Of a stretch of 64,000 bases of DNA, positions 45,790 through 54,227 are shown piece by piece (position 1 is the stretch's first letter; each line of letters opens with the position of its first letter). Under the pieces are notes generated by a model. The model was given only the letters and a program-made list of their open reading frames with translations. It did no database searches and had not been told where the DNA came from. A program made the translations under genes and the position numbers. The stretch is from Verrucomicrobiia bacterium (GTDB lineage Bacteria > Verrucomicrobiota > Verrucomicrobiia > Limisphaerales > UBA11358): contig JARLJW010000027.1 in NCBI GenBank assembly GCA_031290985.1, positions 36,176 to 100,175 of the forward strand, given 5' to 3'.

Positions 45790-48216
45790 CGGCCCGCGCA
45801 GGGTTTGCCTACGGCCTGAATCCGGCAGGGTGATTTGCACCTTGGTATCAAAGGTTTCGCCATTTAACCGATCCCCCCGGTCATCCACCAGATTCCAGAC
45901 GGCTTTAAACTCACCGGTGGTGGTGGTGCCGGTCAAGGTCGTCAGATGTTCGCCATTGGTGCCAAGGCATTCGATGGTGTAAACGCCATTGGGTTCCGGC
46001 AGGCGCGCATGAAAGATGGCGCCGGTGGCAGTCTCATAGTTGGCGCAGTCGACGCTGAACTGGCAAAGGTTGGACGTGGTGATGGTGACAGGCGGCCCCA
46101 TTCCATAGAGGGTGCCTTCGACTTTGTCGTCCAAGGCCAGATAGACCTGTACGGCATGCCGCCCAGGCGGATCATAAATGGTATGCCAGACCAGCAGGCA
46201 GTCGCCGTTGGTTGCACATCGGCGTTCGTAGACTTTTCCACCACCATCAGGCAGCCCGGCTTCCGGGTCGGCGTCCACGACGGGGAAGACTATATTGTTG
46301 GTGGCAAAGGCGTCATAGCGAATCGGCAATTCCAAGGTGATTTCCTCGGGTTCTCGGCCGGTAATGATCTGTTTAGGCGTGAGCAATGCTTCCAGTGTCA
46401 GGCGGTTGGTGCCTGTAACATTGGTATTGATGATCAGGCTTCCTACTGGCACGCCCTTGAAAGTGGGATCATTGGGGTCGACTACCCTGACCAGGGAAAG
46501 AATTTTGTCGGTCTGTGATTGGCGTGCTCGTGACGTTTTCCATTCACGGTCGGAAATCTCCGCCAGGTAACGTCTTTGAAAAGATTCCTTGGCTTTTTGT
46601 TCTGCCTTTTGGACCTCAGCTTGCATCTGCTGTTCCTCGCGTTGGGCGGAGTCGCCAGCCGGGAGCGGCCAGACGATGTCAAATTCCGGTGGACCTGATC
46701 GCGGTTGGGTCGTGTGTTCGTAACCCAGGGCAAACCAGGTGCGGCGCATTTGCCCACCATTGTCCACACCATCGAGGCCGACGGAATAAAGAAGGAAGTG
46801 GCCGTCGCCATTCAAACGGTAATGTAATGGCTGGCCGTTCATGAAATCAACGGGCGCAATCTTGAGAAATTCCGGTACGAGACTGGTGAGGTCGGCTGGA
46901 TACGAACTGTGTTTGCCATGAAAACGTTCAAGAGCAAGAGCGGTGACAAGAATTTGGCGCATGGTTTCGAGCTCGGCGGTGCGCTCATAGAAAACGTCGC
47001 TGTCTCGTTGTCCCATTTCGACGACCATGGGTGGCGTACCTCTGCTCGAGCGTAACAAGGTCGTTTTAAAGTTCAGTTCGCTCAAATAAGTGCCATATTC
47101 TGATTGGAAAACAATGTTAGTGCCCACTCCTAAAACCTGCCGGATCTGGGACCAATTTGATGCTTTTATGGCATCCCGTACCACCAACTCGCGGTCGCGG
47201 AAAAAAAGCATCAGGTTCGTCTCGTCGTCGTAACTGCCCAAACGGGCGTATGCGAGTTGTTTCTGATATTCCGTCCAGCGTGGCCAGGCATAATTTGGAT
47301 GATGCAACATCTCTTTGGTAAATTCGCCAAGCGTCTCGCCATCTAGGAAGGTTCGATGCCTGTCCTGCTCACAATCCCGCACAAGGCTGGCGCGTGTGAA
47401 GGCGACAATTTCAGGGAGATTCTTGAAAAAATCAACGGCGCTCCATTCCTGCTGAAGCTGGGCGAGTCGGTCATCGGACCATGAATTGGTCTGGAGCGCC
47501 TGCCAGAGGGCATTGTAGGAGGAGACGGCGCAGGCGAGGCGAACCATGTGAGATGTCCGGGAAGGTTCCGGTTCCCACGCAGTGACCAGCCGGGTGCCAG
47601 CCAACAGGTTCGTCCAGGCGGTATCGGGGTTTCCTTCGTGCAAGGCGAGAACCGTCCGATAACCAAATGCTTGTCCGAGGGTTTTTACCACGGCAAGATG
47701 TTTCAATAACATGGTGCTGCCCCGCCGGGCATCCAGATTGAACCCGATGGGACCGGACAAGATTGCCGCGCTGGCGGCGTCGACTTGCAGCGGGCTAACG
47801 TTCACCGCGCTGGCAAATTCGCCCCAAGTAATTTCCTCAGCGTCACGCCCGGATGAGCGGCTTTCACTTTTAAGCAAATTCTGTTTCCAAAGCACTAGCG
47901 CGGAGTTTGTGCCGACAGGTTGCATAAGAGCGGGTTGCCCATTGAACTGTTGTGAACCCCGGCTCAGGTATGCGCCAGTCAAAAGTGCTTCGCGCGCGCG
48001 CATTTCCGGAGGAGTTGAGAAATCAAATTCGTTGACATCAGTCTTGAAGCCTTGGGTGTGCAGCAACTGGCGGGTTTCGGCGACGGCTTGAAGTTTCCGG
48101 CGGTCAGGGCTTGAGGCGGAAGATAGCCAGAAGAAACCGGCCAGCCCCAGAAGCAGCAGCGTCAGGAACAAATACCCTGTCATTTTCAACACCAGCCTGA
48201 TCGAAGGGATTTTCAT
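45778..48216 (-). CDS. Large membrane-anchored hypothetical protein
   Basis: 812 residues. One N-terminal membrane helix (GYLFLTLLLLGLAGFFWLSS), then a mainly helical region (residues about 35-480) with ALALERFHGKHSSYPADLTSL, LNGDGHFLLYSVGLDGVDNGGQ (a motif also seen at the C termini of verrucomicrobial pseudopilin-like or hypothetical proteins). A Glu/Gln/Lys coiled coil (about 520-550) is followed by a C-terminal beta section ending FKAVWNLVDDRGDRLNGETFDTK, which resembles a FlgD-type Ig-like repeat. Periplasmic face expected. Base composition is less GC-rich than its neighbours. No family recognised overall. Confidence 0.85.
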   Translation of the reverse strand: MKIPSIRLVLKMTGYLFLTLLLLGLAGFFWLSSASSPDRRKLQAVAETRQLLHTQGFKTDVNEFDFSTPPEMRAREALLTGAYLSRGSQQFNGQPALMQPVGTNSALVLWKQNLLKSESRSSGRDAEEITWGEFASAVNVSPLQVDAASAAILSGPIGFNLDARRGSTMLLKHLAVVKTLGQAFGYRTVLALHEGNPDTAWTNLLAGTRLVTAWEPEPSRTSHMVRLACAVSSYNALWQALQTNSWSDDRLAQLQQEWSAVDFFKNLPEIVAFTRASLVRDCEQDRHRTFLDGETLGEFTKEMLHHPNYAWPRWTEYQKQLAYARLGSYDDETNLMLFFRDRELVVRDAIKASNWSQIRQVLGVGTNIVFQSEYGTYLSELNFKTTLLRSSRGTPPMVVEMGQRDSDVFYERTAELETMRQILVTALALERFHGKHSSYPADLTSLVPEFLKIAPVDFMNGQPLHYRLNGDGHFLLYSVGLDGVDNGGQMRRTWFALGYEHTTQPRSGPPEFDIVWPLPAGDSAQREEQQMQAEVQKAEQKAKESFQRRYLAEISDREWKTSRARQSQTDKILSLVRVVDPNDPTFKGVPVGSLIINTNVTGTNRLTLEALLTPKQIITGREPEEITLELPIRYDAFATNNIVFPVVDADPEAGLPDGGGKVYERRCATNGDCLLVWHTIYDPPGRHAVQVYLALDDKVEGTLYGMGPPVTITTSNLCQFSVDCANYETATGAIFHARLPEPNGVYTIECLGTNGEHLTTLTGTTTTGEFKAVWNLVDDRGDRLNGETFDTKVQITLPDSGRRQTLRGPRPD

Positions 48217-48470
48217 TTTTGATTCTTTGCTGATCGAGCAATTACTGGGCTTATTTTACGTCTTTGGCGAGACTTTTTAACGCATCCAAAGGCGGCACAA
48301 AGTCCAAGCAGAGCGGTCTGGCGTGATTGCGTGTCATACTTAATAGACACCGATGCCCGCTTATTTCGTATGTTGAATATTGAGACTGGAGATTTTCTAC
48401 GCAATGCCAGTCCACAAAGTTCACCATTTTGTTTTTCGGCGTAATCGTTAATGACTAAACTCTGAGGCTC

Positions 48471-51068
48471 ATGGCCGACCGACTTCCCATTTATGAAATT
48501 GAGCGCGAGATTGTCGCGCGGTTGCAATCTGACCGGCGATTGATTTTGTCCGCGCCGACCGGGTCGGGGAAATCCACGCAGGTGCCGCAGATGCTTTTGA
48601 AGCATGGCCTGCTGGGTGACGGGCAGGTGGTGATTCTGCAGCCGCGCCGGCTGGCGGCACGATTGCTCGCGGCGCGGGTGGCGCAGGAACTGGGGGTGCG
48701 GCTGGGGGATGAGGTCGGTTACCAGATCCGGTTCGAGAACTGCACGTCGGCGAAGACAAAGATCCGGTTTGTGACGGAAGGGGTTTTGCTGCGGCAGATG
48801 ATCGATGACCCGAAATTGCGCGGGGTTTCGGCGTTGTTATTTGATGAATTTCATGAACGGCATCTTTACGGGGACATCACGCTGGCGCAGGCGCTGGATT
48901 TGCAGGAGCAGCACCGGCCGGACCTGAAAATTACCGTGATGTCGGCGACGCTGAATGCGGGGGAACTCGAGAAGTATTTGTCGGAGTGCCGGTCGGTTGC
49001 CGGTGTGGGTGCCAAACTCGCCGGGGCGGTGCCCGGCGCTCCGTCGTGTTCCACGCTGGCGTCGGAGGGGCGGACGTATCCGGTGGAGATTGAATATTTG
49101 CCGCGGCGGGTGGGGTTGAACGGGCCGCCGGTCTGGGAACTGGCGGCGGAGGAGTTTTCCCGCTTCGTGAACGGTGGCGGACAGGGGGACGTGCTGGTCT
49201 TCATGCCGGGCGGGTTTGAGATTTCGCAGACAATCGAGGCGATCCGGCACACCAGCGAGGCGAAGGGTTTTATCGTTTTGCCGTTGCACGGTGAGTTGCA
49301 GCCGAAGGACCAGGATGCCGCCGTTGCGCGCCATGAGCGTCGCAAGGTGGTGGTGGCCACGAATGTGGCGGAAACGAGCATCACGATTGACGGGGTGCGG
49401 TTGGTGATTGATGGCGGGCTGGCGCGCATGGCGCGGTATGATGCGAACCGGGGAATCAACACGCTGCTCATCGAGAAAATTTCGCAGGCGAATGCGGACC
49501 AGCGCACCGGGCGGGCCGGGCGGACGGCACCGGGCAAATGTGTCCGGCTGTGGTCGCGCCCGGAACACGACGAACGGGCACCGCATGAGATGTCGGAAAT
49601 CCGGCGGCTGGATTTATCGGAAGTGGTGCTGACGCTGAAGGCGGCGGGGGTGCATGATTTGAGGAAATTTCGCTGGCTGGAAAAGCCGGATGAGATTTCA
49701 CTGACGCACGCGGAGGAGCTGATTGCGGACCTCGGGGCGATTGATCACGAGGGGCACATCACGGCGATCGGGCGCAAGATGCTGGCGTTTCCGCTGCATC
49801 CGCGGTATGCGCGGATGTTGCTGGCGGCGCAGCAATATGGCTGCGTGCACCAGGCGTGCCTGGTGGCCGCGCTGACGCGGGGGCGCGACCTGTTGATCCG
49901 CAATGCGGGCAAGGAGGTTGAATCGGCGCGCGAAGATTTGCTGGGGGAGAAGGCCAGTTCGGATTTTTGGATTTTGATGCGCGCATGGAGCTATGCATTC
50001 AACAACCAGTTCCGCATGGATGCGTGCCGGAAGCTGGGCATCCACGCCGTCACGGCGAAGCAGGTGGGGCCGTTGTTTGACCAATTTCTGCGCATCGCAA
50101 AGGATGAGGGGCTGGATACGCGGCCGAATGAAGTGAAGGACGAGGCGTTGCAGAAGTGCATCCTGATCGGGTTCAGCGACCGTGTGGCGCGGCGGATGGA
50201 TCAGGGGACGCTGCGGGCGGAACTGGTCCATGGCCGGCGCGGGGTGCTGGCGCGCGAGAGCAAGGTGCAGGGCAGCCCGCTGTTTGTGGTGGCGGAAATC
50301 CGCGAGGTGGAAGGGCGGGACCGCGAGGTGAACACGATCCTATCGCTGGCGACGGCCATCGAGGCGGACTGGCTGCGCGAATTATTTCCCGAGGACATCA
50401 AAAGCGATTTGCTTGTGCAATACGATGCGCAGCAAAAGCGCGTGCTGGCGGCGGAGCTGCTGCGTTTTCGCGACCTGGCGCTGGCGGCGAAGCGGATTGA
50501 TCCCCCGCCGGCGGAGGCGGCGGCGCGGTTGCTGGCGGATGAGGTCATCGCGGGACGTTTGCTGCTGCCGAATTGGGATCATGAGGTGGAACAATGGCTG
50601 GCGCGGCTGAACCTGCTTTGCCAGCAGTGCCCTGACCTGCAACTGCCGGCCATCACGGATGACGACAAGAAATCCATCATCGAACAGCTTTGCCATGGAG
50701 CGGTGAGCTACAAGGACGTGAAGGAGCGCGAGGTGAAACCGATGGTGATGTCGTGGCTGTCACACGCGCAGCGCGAGCTGCTGGACAAACATGCGCCGGA
50801 GCGGTTGAAGCTGCCGAACGACCGGACGCCGAAGGTGAGCTATGAGCCGGGGAAATCGCCGTACATCTCGCTGCGCATCCAGGATCTTTACGATGTGACG
50901 CAGACGCCGAAGATCGCAATGGGGCGGGTGCCGGTGACGGTGCATATCTTGACGCCGGGCATGAAGCCGATCCAGGTGACGCAGGACATGGCGAGCTTCT
51001 GGCGCGAGCAGTATCCGAGGGTGAAGTCCGAGCTGGCGCGGCGGTATCCGAAGCATTTCTGGCGATGA
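48471..51068 (+). CDS. hrpB: ATP-dependent RNA helicase HrpB-like
   Basis: 865 residues. Motif I SAPTGSGKSTQVPQ (residues 28-41), motif Ia QPRRLAAR, motif II DEFHERH (DExH form), motif III VMSATL, motif V VVATNVAETSITI, motif VI QRTGRAGRTAPGKC, followed by the HA2/ratchet domain and an OB-type C terminus ending WREQYPRVKSELARRYPKHFWR. It unwinds structured RNA with ATP; its cellular target in bacteria is poorly known. Residues about 182-191 (KLAGAVPGAP) come from a family B repeat in frame, in the linker between motif III and YPVEIEYL. Confidence 0.95.
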   Translation: MADRLPIYEIEREIVARLQSDRRLILSAPTGSGKSTQVPQMLLKHGLLGDGQVVILQPRRLAARLLAARVAQELGVRLGDEVGYQIRFENCTSAKTKIRFVTEGVLLRQMIDDPKLRGVSALLFDEFHERHLYGDITLAQALDLQEQHRPDLKITVMSATLNAGELEKYLSECRSVAGVGAKLAGAVPGAPSCSTLASEGRTYPVEIEYLPRRVGLNGPPVWELAAEEFSRFVNGGGQGDVLVFMPGGFEISQTIEAIRHTSEAKGFIVLPLHGELQPKDQDAAVARHERRKVVVATNVAETSITIDGVRLVIDGGLARMARYDANRGINTLLIEKISQANADQRTGRAGRTAPGKCVRLWSRPEHDERAPHEMSEIRRLDLSEVVLTLKAAGVHDLRKFRWLEKPDEISLTHAEELIADLGAIDHEGHITAIGRKMLAFPLHPRYARMLLAAQQYGCVHQACLVAALTRGRDLLIRNAGKEVESAREDLLGEKASSDFWILMRAWSYAFNNQFRMDACRKLGIHAVTAKQVGPLFDQFLRIAKDEGLDTRPNEVKDEALQKCILIGFSDRVARRMDQGTLRAELVHGRRGVLARESKVQGSPLFVVAEIREVEGRDREVNTILSLATAIEADWLRELFPEDIKSDLLVQYDAQQKRVLAAELLRFRDLALAAKRIDPPPAEAAARLLADEVIAGRLLLPNWDHEVEQWLARLNLLCQQCPDLQLPAITDDDKKSIIEQLCHGAVSYKDVKEREVKPMVMSWLSHAQRELLDKHAPERLKLPNDRTPKVSYEPGKSPYISLRIQDLYDVTQTPKIAMGRVPVTVHILTPGMKPIQVTQDMASFWREQYPRVKSELARRYPKHFWR
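49015..49042 (+). repeat. Dispersed repeat family B copy inside hrpB
   Basis: AACTC + GCCGGGGCGGTGCCCGGC + GCTCC, identical over its full 28 bases to the spacer copy at 6448-6475. It is read as K-L-A-G-A-V-P-G-A-P without a stop. Confidence 0.95.
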
Positions 51069-51119
51069 ATTTCGGCCATCAGGATTGCTTTGCTCAACCC
51101 GGCGAGGCAAACCGGCGGC

Positions 51120-52001
51120 TCAGTACCGGCCCAGGCGCCATTGCGCGCCGAGGACGGCATCGAACGACTTGGGTTCGAAGCGGTTCGACCCGCATTCCGG
51201 GAAGTTTGTCAATTCTCCAAAATAGACGCGGCCCCCGACCTCATAGAGATCGACCCGGACAAAATCCGTCTCGGCACCCAGCCGTTCGGCGATCGCGAGC
51301 ATCTGCCTCAGGCACCCGGGCTTGGGCACTGGCTGGAGGCCGTTGGGAAAGGTATACCGGACTTCCAGCCGTTTCCAATCCGGCGAGAAGAGATCGCGGC
51401 GGTGGTCGGTAAACCGGCCGACGTCCGTCTGGATCATGAAAACTTTGCCGTTGAAAACGAAAAATTTGTAGTCGACCGGCGGTTCGCCGTCCGGTGAGCA
51501 CAGAAAGTTTTCCACCATGATCTGCGGATCAATTTTCTGGTAGACCCATTCGCCGGTGAGATCGCCGTAGTTCACCGCCAGCCACCGCCCACAGAGGCGG
51601 CGCAATTCGGACCGGTCCTCCAGGAGTTGATTCTTCACGATGCGCACGAAGCCGCTGCCGTGGTTGGTCTTCAATACGAACTGCGCCGGCAGCCGGTCAA
51701 ACGGGAGGTCCTCCGGGCGGTTCGTGACGGCCAGCAGGCCGACGAGGATGTCCGCACCGATCATCCGCCGCACATATTCCCGGGCTTGCAACTTGTCCGC
51801 AAAAACGGCCAGCAGCGGCCGGCGGTCATAAATCATCTTGTAGTACAGCTTCTGATTGAACGTTTTTGGCCGGAACAACAGGCAAACCTCCTGGTGGATG
51901 GCTTTATATCGCAGGACATATTTCCAATGCAGGGGCAACCGGGCCAGCAATGCGCTGCGGTTGAGCTTGAGTTTTCGCCGGGATTCTCGGAACAGACCCA
52001 T
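51120..52001 (-). CDS. TupA-like ATP-grasp protein
   Basis: 293 residues. PKTFNQKLYYKMIYDRRPLLAVFADKLQAREYV is the family's N-terminal signature. QFVLKTNHGSGFVRIVKN (Gly-rich ATP loop with Lys), VENFLCSPDGEPPVDYKFFVFNGKV and VRVDLYEVGGRVYFGELTNFPECG (metal-binding acidic residues) fit ATP-grasp. The TupA type is tied to polysaccharide or teichuronopeptide assembly and often sits in surface-glycan loci, though none lies next to it here. Cytoplasmic. Confidence 0.9.
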   Translation of the reverse strand: MGLFRESRRKLKLNRSALLARLPLHWKYVLRYKAIHQEVCLLFRPKTFNQKLYYKMIYDRRPLLAVFADKLQAREYVRRMIGADILVGLLAVTNRPEDLPFDRLPAQFVLKTNHGSGFVRIVKNQLLEDRSELRRLCGRWLAVNYGDLTGEWVYQKIDPQIMVENFLCSPDGEPPVDYKFFVFNGKVFMIQTDVGRFTDHRRDLFSPDWKRLEVRYTFPNGLQPVPKPGCLRQMLAIAERLGAETDFVRVDLYEVGGRVYFGELTNFPECGSNRFEPKSFDAVLGAQWRLGRY

Positions 52002-52107
52002 GGGGCGACATTGAAGTCGAATTGGCCGCCCGGTTCAAGGAGAAGCGCCGGTCGCGCCCGGGATTATAAATGGAGTGCAACCACCTTCGTTGCTACGATC
52101 TCCGGAA

Positions 52108-52611
52108 ATGAACGGCATTGAACAACTTTGTCCGAACTGCGGCCTGTGCTGCGACAGCACGCTGTTCGCGGATGTGGAACTGCGGGCGGGCGACGACGCG
52201 GCGCGGTTGAGGAAGCTCGGGCTGACGCTGGAGAAGAAGGGGAAAAGTAAAACGGCCTTCGCCCAGCCGTGCGCCGGTTTCGATGGCAAGCTGTGCACCA
52301 TTTATCGGGACCGGCCGAAGCGGTGCGGGTTGTTCGAGTGCGGGTTGTTGAAGCGGGTGGAGGCGGAGGAGATGACGGCGGGCGCGGCATTGAAAAAAAT
52401 CTACGAGGCGAAGAAGCGGGCGGGCGAGGTGCGTGAACGGCTGCGTTCGCTGGGGCAGCATGATGAAGGGATGGCGCTGACGCACCGGTATGCGGAGGTG
52501 ATGAGCGCGCCGGTGGATTTTTCGACCGAGGGGGAGGCGGAGCAGCGCGGCGAGCTGATGATGGCGGTGAGTGATTTGATGCAGTTGTTGCAGAAGAATT
52601 TTTTGAGGTAG
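52108..52611 (+). CDS. YkgJ-family cysteine cluster protein
   Basis: 167 residues. Cys pattern C-P-N-C-G-L-C-C near the N terminus and PCAGFDGKLCTIYRDRPKRCGLFECGLL, the CxxCxxCC(x)nC...C spacing of the YkgJ/UPF0153 family, thought to bind zinc or an Fe-S cluster. The C-terminal half is helical (AGAALKKIYEAKKRAGEVRERL). ATG 52108 is chosen because the cluster follows directly; an upstream frame to 52075 lacks support. Function unknown. Confidence 0.88.
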   Translation: MNGIEQLCPNCGLCCDSTLFADVELRAGDDAARLRKLGLTLEKKGKSKTAFAQPCAGFDGKLCTIYRDRPKRCGLFECGLLKRVEAEEMTAGAALKKIYEAKKRAGEVRERLRSLGQHDEGMALTHRYAEVMSAPVDFSTEGEAEQRGELMMAVSDLMQLLQKNFLR

Positions 52612-52651
52612 GGTGGCCGGATGGGTGCCAGATCGCACAGGCGAGCCGCCT

Positions 52652-52676
52652 GGGGCAGCTTGACATGGTCCTTAAA
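52652..52676 (+). repeat. Solo IS-end-like sequence
   Basis: GGGGCAGCTTGACATGG followed by TCCTTAAA. It matches the left terminus of the adjacent IS (GGGTGCATCTTGACACTG then TCCTTAAA) at about 21 of 26 positions. Likely a remnant end of a related, lost element. Confidence 0.65.
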
Positions 52677-52732
52677 CGGGGCATCTGCCCGTTTGGACTT
52701 CCGCTTTCAGGCGGTCAAGCGCGTCATTTCAC

Positions 52733-52761
52733 CCGAACCGCCTAAAGGCGGAACTCCAAAC
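52733..52761 (+). repeat. Dispersed repeat family C, copy 3
   Basis: CCGAACCGCCTAAAGGCGG then AACTCCAAAC, one base different from 36191-36219. Confidence 0.9.
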
Positions 52762-52771
52762 AAGGGGCCGT

Positions 52772-52780
52772 GGCCAGATG
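52772..52780 (+). repeat. Left target-site duplication of the IS
   Basis: GGCCAGATG, directly before the IS terminus; the identical nonamer follows the other terminus at 54160-54168. Confidence 0.9.
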
Positions 52781-52876
52781 GGGTGCATCTTGACACTGTC
52801 CTTAAATTTTAGAGAATTTGGGGAGTAGCGGTTCCTCGACCCGGCGAAACATCAACCATGCAAGCCGTGTCATCTC

Positions 52877-54138
52877 ATGAAACCGATCAAACCAATCAGC
52901 AAGCCCTTGCCGTCTCTGGCCGACATCGAACGTGAAGTTGTAGCTGAAAGCCGCGAATGGGGACGGCTGCGACTGGAGGAACGCCTGCAAAAACTAGCCG
53001 AGGAACACGGCGAGGTTTCCCCCCCCTAAAGCAACGACGGAGCCGGCCGCTGACGCTCCGCAGCGAGTTAGGCGAGGTAAAGCTCGTCGTTGACTACGGA
53101 CAGGATCCCGGCACTGGTCAATGGGGTTGTCCACTGCGGGCGGCGTGGCAGTTGGGTCCGCACCAGAAACTGACGCCGGGGTTTGCCGAGAAGCTCTGTT
53201 TTACCGCGACGGCCACCGGTTCTTATGAAGAAGCGGCGCAGGTGGCCAGCAAGTGGGCGCAAACCATTGATGACGCGACGCTCCATGCCTTGGTGCAGCG
53301 GATGGGTGACCGGGCCGAAGCGCAGGCGCAGAGCCGGTATGAGCAACCGTCCGTGGAACGCGTGCCCCAACGGGGTGCCAGCGCGTTGGGGGTGTTGATG
53401 GTGGACGGTTGTCAGTTGCGCTATCGGGGGCCGGGGTGGGGCAAGCAGAAAACCAAGAAAGACCGCGTGGAATGGCACGAATTGAAGCTGGGCATGTTCT
53501 ATCGGCAGGAGGCCGCCGCCCATACAGCCACCGGCCGGGGCCTGCTGATCGACAAACTCGTGGTCAACTGGCAGGACCAGTCGGGGGAACTGGGGCGGCG
53601 ACTGAACTGGGAAGCCAGACGCGAAGGCCTGGGCCGTGCCAAGAAGTTGCTCTACTTGGGCGATGGGGCCGAATGGGTTTGGAATCTGAAGCAGGATCGT
53701 TGGAACCAAGCGGTGGAACTTTTAGATTTTTATCACGGCAGTGAACATTTGTGGAGTTTAGGCCGGGCTTTACACGGGGACAAGGAACCGGCCCTCGCGC
53801 AATGGGTGGGACCGCTCCGGCACGAAGTGCGACACGGGCAGGAACGACGCGTCCTGCGCCAGATTGCGCGACTCAAAAAACGACGCGGCGAAGCGGGCAA
53901 GGTAATTCGGCGCGAACAGAACTATTTTGCCACCCACGCCAACCGGATGAACTACCAACAGATCGCAAAACGCGGCTGGCCCATCGGCTCCGGGGCGGTC
54001 GAATCCGCCTGTCGCCAGAAGCAATGTCGCTTCAAACGATGCGGCCAGTTCTGGTCTAAAACAGGCCTGCGCAACCTGTGCGCGCTAGATGAAGCCCGCC
54101 GCAATCGCCACTGGGATGAGTTGTGGAGCCAAAACTAA
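52877..54138 (+). CDS. IS transposase, ISKra4-like, expressed with a -1 frameshift
   Basis: The first frame begins at ATG 52877 (MKPIKPISKPLPSLADIERE, then a Glu/Arg-rich helix) and stops at 53027-53029 after about 50 residues. A C8 run at 53019-53026 allows a -1 slip into a second frame, open to 54138, that reads PPLKQRRSRPLTLRSELGEV and continues for about 370 residues. The second frame has DDE-type acidic motifs: LMVDGCQLRYRG, YLGDGAEWVW and GSGAVESACRQKQCRFKRCG. Helix-rich N-terminal part plus catalytic core make one functional transposase only if the frames are joined. An alternative is a one-base mutation inactivating the gene. Confidence 0.85.
53019..53026 (+). other. Homopolymeric C8 slippage site in the transposase gene
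   Basis: Frame-0 codons are GTT TCC CCC CCC TAA; a -1 slip gives CCC CTA AAG. The stop codon lies immediately after the run, as at many programmed slippage sites. It may act through ribosomal frameshifting or polymerase slippage. Confidence 0.7.
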
Positions 54139-54159
54139 GGACGGTGTTCAGATGCACCC

Positions 54160-54168
54160 GGCCAGATG
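54160..54168 (+). repeat. Right target-site duplication of the IS
   Basis: GGCCAGATG, identical to 52772-52780. Confidence 0.9.
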
Positions 54169-54227
54169 TGCCCAGCAGTGAAAAGATTGACGTCACCGCG
54201 TTTTGACGTGAAGCTAGGTTCAGGAAT

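Larger units (their letters stand above)
52781..54159 (+). mobile_element. Complete insertion sequence, ISKra4-like
   Basis: 1379 bases. Ends are GGGTGCATCT and AGATGCACCC (perfect 10-base inverted repeats), extended imperfectly to about 25 bases (left TTGACACTGTCCTTA, right complement GAACACCGTCCTTA). Flanked by a nine-base direct repeat GGCCAGATG. It contains one transposase in two frames. GGG termini, size and target duplication fit the ISKra4 family (from memory of that family's traits); the intact repeats suggest recent insertion. Confidence 0.92.
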
